A stretch of DNA of 64,000 nt from Stichopus chloronotus (Eukaryota; Echinodermata; Holothuroidea; Aspidochirotida; Stichopodidae), in assembly GCA_021234535.1 (NCBI GenBank), contig CM037829.1, positions 31,778,962 through 31,842,961 on the forward strand, in the 5' to 3' direction. Position 1 is the stretch's first letter. The number at the start of each line of letters is the position of its first letter. Of the stretch, positions 27,801 to 39,800 are shown piece by piece. A model generated the notes under the pieces. It saw only the letters and a program-made list of their open reading frames with translations. It searched no databases and was not told the DNA's origin. The position numbers and the translations under genes are program-made.

Positions 27801-30800
27801 TAAAAAAAAATAATAACCACCCCTCCTCAAAAAACAGGTAAAGCCTACAGGACTAATCCAGGTGATCAGGTATATCATATTTGCATTTATATTCCAAAAG
27901 TAAGTCAGCTATCATTTTCTCAGTAAGCAAATTGTGGTATGAAGCTATGGGTACCTGAGCATAATTCTCGTTTTTTCAGAAATTCCAGGGGAACATGTCA
28001 AATAACCATTCAAACTGCAATTTTGAGGCCATTTTGCGATGAATTGCAACTTGTTTCTCTGTGCTTTCTCAGAAAGATCTGAATACATATATGTTCTCGT
28101 CTTGACACCTCATGATTAAAAGAACGTGATCTACGGAAGCAGGTCATAATTTTCTCAGAGATACCTATTAATAATCTGTTACGTATGATTCGCACAATAT
28201 CTAATTAAATGACTTTTCTCTCTCTGGGGTCGGACTTTCTGCCATCTGAAGTTGTTGGTCACAGTTTTCGTAACTGATGTTGAAATACTTGTTCTGATCG
28301 TGGAGTTTCTTCTGAATTCTCAATTGACGGGCCGAGAATCCCCCGAGGATAGCTGCGAGAACCAGGAGAATACAGATGCCAGTAACAATAGCTGTTAAGT
28401 TGTTACTGTCAGGAGGGTCACTTTTCGGTGTAGTGAGAGCCCTTGTGGTGACGGACACTGTCGAAGCTAAACTTTGGGTGGTTGTGATGGGAGGCAATAA
28501 TTCAGAGCAGTAACCCTCTGTGTAATGCACCCTTCGATGGCAGTCCACCGTTGGTAGCTGTGATATAGAACCGTTGCATTGGAACTCCTCCCTGGGGACG
28601 CTGAAAAAAGGGTTACCTCGTAGACGAGACGGTGAATGACAATTTGGTTTTTCTGCACAAAATATTCTTCCCTCAGTTTCCATCCACACTTTCAGCCATT
28701 TTATGTGGCAGTCACAGTTCCATGGATTACCGTATAGGCACACTCTTGCAGAAGCCGGCAGAGGGTCAAAGGTACCCTTTGAAAGTGTTGCCAAGGTGTT
28801 TGTGTTATCCAGTAAGAGTAACGAAAGTTTATCCAAACCCACGAAAGTGTCACTCTCAACGATGACGATCGGATTTGAAGATAAATCCAACCTCGTCAGG
28901 TTTTTGTTATTTGCGAAAGCAGAATGAGACAAACATTTAATTTGATTTTGGCTTAAGTCTAAAAAAGAGAGATCTGTGAGCTCTTTGATTGCTTTGTAGG
29001 GTACCTCCTCTAGTCCTGTTTTCCAAAGTTCAAGGTGTAACAGACCCAGTGGTGGTGTTAAGTTCCCAGGTGAAGTTTCAAACACTCCAGGTATGAACCT
29101 CACTGCTGTTTTTCCCAGCGCTAACGTTTTCAAATCTGGTAACACACCTAAGCTTCCAAATTCCAGACAAAGTTTTGGATTGTTGTGGAGGAGCAGGCTC
29201 TGTAAGTCTCTCAGTCCTCGAAATGTGGTTTTGTCAAGAATCCTCAGGTCGTTGAAAGATAAATCAAGGTGTTTCAGGGATTCGTGACCCCAAAATGAAC
29301 CAGATTCAATCGTTCTGATGCTGTTCTCATTTAAGAGTAGTCTTTGTAACCGGGGTAAGTTGTGCAGTTGAGTCTGGTTTTTGATAACGTTAAGACTGTT
29401 ATTTCTAAAGTTTAGGTAAGTTGTGTTAATCGGTATTCCTAGAGGTATGTACGCCATCCCACCGTCGCTGCATGTCACGTTGGCGCCAGCGCAGCTGCAT
29501 TTTGCCGGACACTTTTGAGTAAGAGACAACGGACTCGACATGATGATGATCTCTGCAATGAGGAGACAATGTTGTAGTGACATCCGATCCATTGCTTGAA
29601 AATCTGCAAAAGGAAAGGGGTGAAAGAAAAGATAACATTGCAGTTGACTATAATGACTTCAAATGAACTTGTTTCAGGATAGAGAAATCAAATGCTGTAG
29701 AAATGAGAGTTACATTGCATGTACATTATGGAATTAAAGTGTTTGGTGGCCATCCATTCAACCTGCTGATAGATGATGTTACGTTTTTTCCACTGTTTTT
29801 CCTTGATCACAGAAAATCACAGCCAAGGCACAAAAGTGGAAGCTTGCAACAGAATTTTCCACAATCAGTCAATTTTACAGTAAAGACATTTCCAAGTGTA
29901 AATAAAATTTAAATTCAAAATAATATTTATACACAGTCCAAACCAGTGAACATTTGCTACAATAATGTTAGAAGGACATTGCTACCTGTACATTAATATC
30001 AGAAGTACACCTCAATGATTAAAGTACCTTGAAACATTAATGTGAGAATGAAGTTTCTACATTATTGTTAAAAATACATTACTACATTGATGTTAGAAGT
30101 ACATCAATACATAATGTTAGAAGCACAGTTCTACATTGTTACATTAATGTGAGGAAGTATATAACCACATTAATGTTAGATGTACATCATTACACTAATG
30201 TTAGCAGTGCATTGTTTGACCAGCATATCCATATACCGGCAGCTAATCAAGGTGTTGAAGTAACAAATTACCTGTAACTTCACTACTATAATGAGGCGCA
30301 TTTTGTGTGAGAGTTGTGTAGCAATTTCTTTTTGTCAATGTGTGATGAGGAAAAGTAGTTACAATTATTCTAACTAGTGAATGTAATTCCTTTGTAACTT
30401 AAATATACCAGTGAAGTATTTACTTCCTGTAATATTTCCATAATTAACGTTAGTGTTATGCTTTGATTGGGCTCTTGCCTCAAAATCCTTACCGGAAATT
30501 ACACATTGCTCTGAACGTTGTGGATTCTTGCACCCATAAAGTTGGTTCATGTTAAGTGATTTGGTGTTCCCATGGGACCAGGCACAAGTAAAGGTTGTCT
30601 AGAATAAACAAGGTTGTCCTGTTGTCACTGTAGCTATGTCAGTTACTTTTTGAAATAAACTAGGCCAGAAAAATAAGTTAGTGTAACTAGCTACGCTGCA
30701 AATTTGTAACTTTTAACTGTAACAAGTTTTTCTTTGACTTAATTGCTACATTTTAACAAAAACAAACCCTGTGGAAAATGATAGCCATTGCTTTATTGTA

Positions 30801-33800
30801 TCATCTTAAACTTGCAGCTTCAGGAGAGGTTAGCTGCACGGAAGTTAAAAGTTGTCATTGTTTCGACATGTAAAAATAATCCTTTACATAAGGGGAATTA
30901 ATATTGGGGTGAAATTTACTTTCCCCATCTACTTTTGTAGCATTTGCAGAAAACAGGAGCAGTATTTATAAAATAGTTAAAATCCTGTTTCTGTTTGCTG
31001 ATTAATTGATAAGTTTAGCATGGTAATTTCAGGTTGTATTAGATAAACTTTCTGTACATTTTGGTAAAGATTGAATATGAATTTTGTATTTGAGGTACAA
31101 CTTCCAAGTCAATGTATGTGCATTGCTTTTTGGGCTTCCCATAGTGTCCATTTTTAGAGGAATCATAAATGCTCTAGTTTAAAGCAGACACTGCTCTGCA
31201 ATTCTATGTAAGTTAAAAGTATGTAAATCAATTTTTGTATCGTAAAGTTTTATATAAAATGGGGTCAATAGTCAATACATGATGGATTACCTTTTTCCTT
31301 TGTTATTAATCCCACTCACAGCTGTTTGTGATTACTGTTCCTTTGGGGACAGCCCAGCCTTGTTATACAATAGTTCTATTCATGATCCAATTATGCCTCA
31401 ACAAAATGGTAACATACAGTTGGCAGTTGCTGTACATAAGTAACACTCTAGGCTTGCAAGTTATTCTTGGTGGCTTTTAAGAGCACTGTGCCGTAGCTAC
31501 GGGCATGCCGGCAAACTATGTGGGAGTGTGTTTGTGTGTTTCTTTTAGACAATACATGATTATGTGTTTGGCTCTGTTACAGATTTTTTCTGTCTGCTCA
31601 TAACATCATTGTTTTCATGACTGTGAATGCATTTAAAGAATATTGTAAACATGGAAAGTTAATTCTTGCATGTAGCTTGTTCAAACTAGCTATATCCAGC
31701 TGGCTTGCGTAGCGTAAGTGTGAATTTGCTGCGTTGCCTTTCTGCTTATGAAAGATAAGGTAGACAGGGTGACAGCTTTGATACTTCATGGTATACCCAG
31801 AAGAACTCTTTTTTCAGGGTCTTACTGTATGCTGACAAAGGATAATTTATCTGTACACCTAATGTACTTAGAAAAACATAAGCTTGATTATCAAAGACTA
31901 TCAAAGACTAGGAAGTAATTCTAGAATTACTGTAACTTGAGAAATGAGACCAACTTATGAGGCATTTGTGATAGCTTAGGAGTATATTTGCTGAAGGCTT
32001 AGTGATATAAGTTTCTTTAAATTTTAGTATTCTAACTGAAGCATTCACATTTGTTTTGGTTAAAATGAATGATCTATATTTTTCCTCACTTGGTTTGATG
32101 TTTTCTTAAGAACAACTTTATTTTGGATCTGTTTAAGAGAAATCTCTCAAATTAGAGAAAGGGATTCTACCAATAGCTCCTTGATTCTACAGTGAAACGT
32201 ATAAATTTGTTTTGCGTGATTGTTTGTTGTTGGCTACTTCAATGTTGAAATTCAAGAAAAATTCATCTAGTTGTCCAGAAAAGCAACTAAACATGCAAAA
32301 TATCATCCTTTCCAATATTAAGTTCAGGCCAAAAAATCAAAGTAAGTCATTATTTGAATTATCAGACTGAAGCCTCACTTTCATTGGACCATGAACACAT
32401 TTGCATTGTGCATACTGTAGCAGTGAACATCACAACCCATTTGGCATAAATTTGGTCTCGTGCTCTGTGCTGCAAGTAGCCCGCACGACTGACGTGATAC
32501 TTCTCATACACCAGCGATCTGGCTGCATTTTTAAGACTGACGTCAGCGAACTGTCGCTCAGATTCTGACTCAGTCTCTGAACATAAATAATTCATGTATG
32601 TGTCGATGGAATCAGTTACATTCGGTAACACTCAATACGTCTTTTCCTTAATATAAATAATTCATATTTTTTTTCATGGAGCCAATCAGCAAACGCGAAG
32701 TAAGAGGCGTAAACATAGAGACCTTGGATCGCAGATGAAACAAATCTGTAATTGCGTAGCAGGTAGTCTCGTATGTCGTTGGAAAACAGTACATAATACC
32801 TGCTTGAAAGCTTCTGCTGCAAGCACGATTAATCTCTTCATTGAGGGTAGCATGTGTTTCACTTGCCTGTATTATATATACTGTACTCAGAAGAAAATGT
32901 TACTTGAACTGCAAATACAGATACCCCATGGTGAAAACATAATCCATATTACTTTCAGTTTAAGTCAAAGGTCATTTGTTGTCAACAAAGGGTTAAAGTG
33001 TAATAAATCCTTTAACCAGACTGTATTTTGGGAGTTGAGGTGATACAGTGTGTGCACAGTAGTTTGAATAGGACACTTGATACACTGGCTCATTGATCGC
33101 TCCCAGTGATGCATTCTATATGTTACCACCAGGGGTTAAATGTTTGAGGAAAGAAAATTTTTGTACCTAGTACACACTCCGCATGAATGCTATGGCACTG
33201 GTATGTGCAATTGTAGCACTAACAGGGAATCTCTGATCAGAAAGCTGTACTAGGTCTTCAGTATAGAGCATAAAGGAATGAACTACACTCAGATGTTGAA
33301 CAAATCCTATTCCAAAGTCTTCATCAGATTCCCATAAAAGTCACATGTTTACAGCAAAATCAGTATTTGTCACATAATCCTGAGCTGATTGATGCTTCAG
33401 TATTAGAAATGTCGAGGCTGATCAAAAATGCTTTCAAACATGTAGGAAACCACACACAGTTCAAGGGCAGTCGTTATGGTCGAGCTCCAGCCCTAACAGG
33501 TGGACCTATGTGACACCTGCATAGACCAGTCATTGCACAGGGACTGAAATATCTCCACGATACTCCACGATACGTGTGCTTTTGGACTTCTGCTTGGTTT
33601 ACAAGCCATGCAGGGTAGAGGGGTCTTTTGAATTTTTTAATTAACCAGAACCTTCTCATGACCACACTTTTGGCTGAAAACAAACTCTCACATCACATAT
33701 ACAAGACACTGATCATTATCTGCTGTTTGGTTCTGGTTCCTTTTCGAGGGGCCAAGGAGACGGGTGAGGGGGTGCATTTACCCAATTTCTAGATACGGTG

Positions 33801-36800
33801 CCGTTTTTTGATATAACGTGCAAGGATCTACAGTATATGTATTTATATATGGATTCATTTCAGAGTGCCCTCTTAGAGATATATCTGCCCTCCCCAAACT
33901 GTAAGAGGGTTGAGTGGTCTTTTGGACATTTACCACCCCTCCCCTCTCCCACGTTGCTGCAAGGGGGTCAAGTCAACCTTGGTCCTCAATGGAAAAAGAT
34001 CAGTAAGCGTTGAAGTCAGTGATTAACTTGCATTAACTTCAGATATTTCCTCCCAAGAAGAAACAGCTGCGAGTGGTCGCTTTCAGATAACGCGCCGCAT
34101 GAAATCATAAATCATAGAACAACCTTCATACAAACAGCAAATTGATGCCATCCTCATCAACATGTGATATAATTACCTGTGAATTTTAATTTTCCATTCC
34201 AGTAAACTATGTCATTGCATTTTTTACCTCTTTTTGTGATGCCAAACCACTTTACAGTGACAAGCGGAACCTCTGAATTGTTATACCGTAAATAAAGTTG
34301 ATCAGTTTTGCTTTAAGTGGTATGTTGGTCGTGTGTCTTACGTTATGAGCGTTAATGTAATGACTACAATTGCTGTCACACTTTGCTAGAAGTCGTAGAC
34401 TGTGAACTGCTTTAACAAGTTTTATGAATATTCATATATTTGTAATATATTTCTTATTACAGCCAAATGTGGTTGTCAAGAAGAAACAATTTTTAATGGG
34501 CTTGGAAACGTGAATAAGTTTCTCTTTTATGTGTTTGAATCACAGATAAACAATATCTGCTGGAGACGTTTATGTGAATTTAACCACACCAACCAATTTA
34601 ATCAGCAGCTTTATTTTTAGCACCATCGAACGTACATTCATATGAAAAATTTTTACGGTTTATGGTGGTATTTTATGATTTTTCTGGTATGATATATAGT
34701 TTGTGGAATGGTTATAGTGTTGTTTACATGTTTTGGCTAGACAGGTTAGGGAGGTAGAGGTGCTATCAAGTTTGAATTGGGGCATCGGTGTATAAAATAT
34801 TGTGGCATACACTGGGTAAGTCATTTACCTACAAATTTAACAACTAGAAGGGTTATTCTAGTGAACATTTCTGTAAAAATGTGGATGCCAGGGTAGCCAT
34901 TTACTCTATGCACATGTTCTGCTATTCTACTCAAGAACATGTTACAGTGCCTTCTAAACCCTGTATGTTAATTGGGTTTGTTATTTACTCCATACAGAAA
35001 TTATGATGATATAAGCAGTGGCAGGTCTGTGAAACTTTGTGTGCTGACTTAGTATTTATTTACCTCATGCATTTTATTCTAAGCAATAACAAGTTGTCTT
35101 TTGTAAGCCCAACATGTTTGGTATATAGTAAAGTTGTAGTTACTAGTCTGCTATCCCCTATTTCTGGTGGCTTATTTGTCAGCGTACACACATAAGTCAT
35201 ATTTTTCCAGCAGATAACATGTTGTCTGTTTGCTGGCCATATTCCTATTGAATCTGTTCCTTACAGCTTTTCACTTTTTGTAAATGTTAGCTTGATTGAA
35301 GTCTGAATTGAGGTCTTTTGACTGTCCAATTTTTTTATTAAAATTTAAAGATGTCAAGAGCTTGCAAGTTTAATCAACTTCTCACCATGTGTCATTGCAA
35401 ACTCAGTTTTTAAGTACCTTTTACAGAACTTTCAACACTGAATGTGGGCTTAAAGGGACACATTCAGCTGCTTCCTGCAATTAACTTTCCCAAACCTTTC
35501 GATTAGTTTCCTCCACGTGGATGACAAATGGTTGAAGGGAGAGGATTCCTATGTGTCACATATTTGTGACCAGACACTTCCACATTGGTCCTAATTCATA
35601 CTGTATGCTCACAGCCTGTTCAAGCCAGGGTAAGACATAAAAATATGTTGGCAGTTGTCATAACATTTGGATGTGAAACTTGACTAATTATGCTACTTGC
35701 AAGCATTTGTCATGTAATAGAACCCTCCAAAATCTTCATAAATTTATTGATATTAACACAATGTGCTACTTTAATATGTAGTATTAGTTGCACTTTGGAG
35801 GCACTTAAGTTGGTGAATGTGAAAACAGTAATTATTAAAATTACTAATATTCATCTCTATGTAACACATGGTGACTGATTTATTTTTGTCAAATTTTGGG
35901 GAGAAACTGAAGGTGTCCCTTATTTTAAGTTTCAAATTGTGCAATTTTCAACTATAATTCTCTTACTAAATATCAATTATTATATAAATATGACACTTTC
36001 CACAGTATCAATGGCACATATATTTCACACCTGCATGTTGGTTTTTAATTAGTGACCTTCCATTAATTCACATACAAGGATGTGCTGTAGCTAGACATTA
36101 CCATGTGAGGGCAGAATTGTGCCTGGCTGGAAGGAATTTGGTGCAACAAGACGGAATAAGTTTGCAACCGGACGGAAATTAATTCTCTCGATCAGAAGTG
36201 TTCCGCATCTACAGTAACAGGGTTGTATGTAATCAACATTACCCTTTAAATAATGTTATGTCATGTTCTGATTGGCTTCATGTTGAAGCCAGTGACAGAA
36301 TAACATGAGGTCATGAGTTCATGTGTGTTGGTGTTAAAATTTCAGTGCCATAGCCTTTATCTTTGGTTTTATGCACCTGGTTTCTCTAATCTCAACTAGT
36401 GGCTCAAAAATAGAAGCTCAAGTTGCAGACAGGTGTGATATTTGAGAAGGATCATACTGTAAAAGAGATTTTGTAGTGAATGGAAGAAATTTTGTTGTGA
36501 AAGAAAATACAAATATTATCATACTATTTACACAGATTATTCACAGAGTTACTTTTTGTGGTGTACTAAGTTGACTTCCAATAATCAGAGAAAAAAAAAA
36601 GAAGCCAACAAGTTTTGAGAAAGGTACAAGTTTTAGAGAATTCTCTGTTTTGGAAGATTGTTTACTTAGGCTAGTGTTTCCATTGACTGAAAACAACAAC
36701 AGGCCTAAGCTTAAGCTTTCCGAGTACAGCCATCCTCATCTAGCAAACCCCATGCAAGGTTTACCTTAGCAACTGTTTTAACAGGCGTGTAAAACCTCAA

Positions 36801-39800
36801 AATATCGTCATGATTTTGCAAAGCATGTCACAACAGACAACTATGAGGCTACCGAAGCTGCTCTTCTGTCTGGTAGGCCTTAATTTTAATTGCTGCAAAT
36901 TCATCCACCTGGACACGTTGGCTCTGTGGCTGGTAGATTGCAGCTTGTTTATACACAATCAGCAGCGGTGTACATGCAGTAGCATAAAACTGCTGAAACG
37001 TCTGGTACACTCATCTTAATGTTTGTAGCCCAGTCGTGTGGTAGTTTTCACGTCTGATGACGGAATTTCTCCTTTTTGTTCGTATCAAACAAAATTTCCA
37101 CCTCGTTGAGGCAAAGATGTAATTAAAGTACGTAAATCTGGTTGCATCTGTCATGTCAGTATTTATTTTTAGAAATGTTCAAATTTTGTAATTAACACAA
37201 GCCATGGCTATTAACATGAAATATTTGACCTCATTAATTCTCCATTAGCATAGTCCTCGAAGGGAATGTAGGAGAAAACTCAGCGTCGTTTCGGAGAAGG
37301 CCTGTGATATGGTATCAACCAAAACTTTATCAGAGAAAGTTTTGAGAAACTTATCTCATTTTTTGTGTAATCTTTATGCCTGCATGGTTTCACCTACATT
37401 GTAATAAAAATCCTGTTTGATGTTCCATCGAACTAAGGATATGCGAGATTGGACAAATCTGTAGGTCTTTCCTCTACCTGTAATTTGTCTTAGCCAATGT
37501 AAGCACTAATAAACACTACTGGATTCAGGAACGTCGAGAGACTCAGGAAAGTGTGAGACCAGGCGTAAAACCTGTTGCAGGATTTGGTTCCTCAAGGCTC
37601 GCTCCAATAAAAGACTGTGTATGATTGGGAAAGTTCTTACTTTTTCCATATGATTGGCCATCCCTACCAAAAAAGTTAAATGAGACAGTTATTTCTTATG
37701 GCGATGTGTCATAAGCATTGAACTGTTCCCGTAAAACACCACAGTAGGATATAATTACTGTAATGTTACAAATGTAAGTGCTCACCTGAATATATTTGTT
37801 ATTGCAGGTGTGTATTGTACATTGCAAATGTACACCATGCAGTCTATTACACACAAGCAATTCCTACAAAGTCATGTCGAAACAGAAAGTTAAACTACAT
37901 ATTAACATTACGTACATAAACTGATCAAAGCTAATCTCATGAATACATATGGCTACAGTACCGGCTTTCCTCTTGTAATAGAACAGCTGACCAAAGCATA
38001 CAATTTTTCATAATGACACAACGATGTAAGCGTTATTTCTTGTGGCCACAGAGTCTGTCAGTCTCTTTCAGAGGGGAAATATTGTATTTGTTTTACAGAA
38101 AGCAAATCACATTTTTAAGACTCAATATTTATGGGCACAATGTGATATATCGTTCGATATAAGGCAGGATGTTAGCCTTCTTGTCAAGAAATAAGCTTTC
38201 ACAGATAGAAATAAGTCCGTTGTTGCTCAAGAATAAAGTGTTTATCCAAAGTTTCAGCAATGAAAATAATGCATCTCCACGACTCATCTCATGTATAATG
38301 TTTTGAAAGTGATGAGGCTATTGGTAATGTTTATTGGTAAGACTGACTGGTTAATTAAAAACAATGAAAGCTATTTTCTTTGTATGCTATGTTGGTGAAT
38401 TTTTAATGCAGTGTTTTCCTTGAATAATACTAATGATAGACGATTATTGGAAATGGGTGTGGATTTCAAGACTTAATATATATGTGTCCCATTTACCTCT
38501 CTGTACTTCTCCCTCCTTCTACCATCCCCCCCCCCCCCCCTTTAAATAGCAAAGATGCTGAAGGAGGAATGAGTACAGGAGAAAATGAAATATCAATACA
38601 GAAACTGACTTCAAACCTCAAACTTGTAGTTGCCAAACCAGTGAAAATTTATTATTAACTTCACTAAAGGCCCATGCGCATAGTCATGTCAGAATAATAG
38701 ATACAAAACTATGAACAGTGAATGATATAAAACCTTTAAAAAGTAGAACAAAATGTCTTATCTACAATAACATGGTCTGAACTGTTTGCTCAAGTTGGCT
38801 AGACCCTCCCTTTTCTCGTGTTTTTTTTTTTTTTTTTTGAAAATTGTGTTTTATATAAAGATTACTGCTTTTCAATGTCTTGTTTATTGTTTTGCATGAA
38901 CTGCACCTTACAACATGTATGTATAAATGAAATAATGAGTTTTAATAATCACGTTTTTCAAACATATTTAATGTGCTGTAGATACTTGTACAGCCTATCA
39001 ATTTTGCAGTCCAAGATGCGTACATGTATTAATGGAATAAAACAGGAATTAGTCATTTTGTAATAATATGCCAAGTGAGGCTGAATGGAAACTGTATATT
39101 GGGTTGTGCAAGGTAATTAACAGTTAACTAAGTCTAATTCTTGTCTGCAGGATTCTCTTAATTGTAACAGTACTGTACATGAAAATGATGAAAAAAGATC
39201 CCATGAAAGACAGTTATTTATGCAAAATGAAATTTTGTCGCAAGCTGGGAGCATTTCATCCGAAATGACGTTTGACGTACAGTAGCTCAGCCACAATTGC
39301 GGTACGTTAAAAGAAACTACAGTAATTGAAGAGGTGTGTCAAGTGTATTAAATTTGCCTGAAAGCTTTAGAAGTAAAAATCCTATAGTATTCATTGAAAT
39401 TGATGTCTGACCATATAGACATGAATGAATGAATGAAAACGAAGGAACGAACGAAGGAACAAATGATCGCACGAACGAACGAAAGGTTTATGCACGACGT
39501 GTACCTTGACAAGGTGCGAATGGTCGTGCTGAGAGCAATATGAACACATTAAAAAATAAGACACAAAATAGACAAAACATCAAATACATGCAAAAGGTAA
39601 TTAATACTCACAAAACTATGTGCATTTGAAAAGAAAATTTTTGAGGCGTTTCTTGAAACCATGGATACTGTTAATATTCCGGAGATCAACAGGGAGGGTA
39701 TTCCACAATTTAGGACTACAAATTATCAATGATCTGTCACAAAGGTTTAGAGTAGTATTCGGTAAGTAGACCAGGAGCTGAGCCATGTAGACATTTGTTA

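Noticed and set aside
32362..32631. 89-codon minus-strand frame near the CRE/CCAAT patch
   Set aside because: Considered as the leader exon of the LRR gene, but no convincing donor or homology. Kept only as a possible regulatory region.
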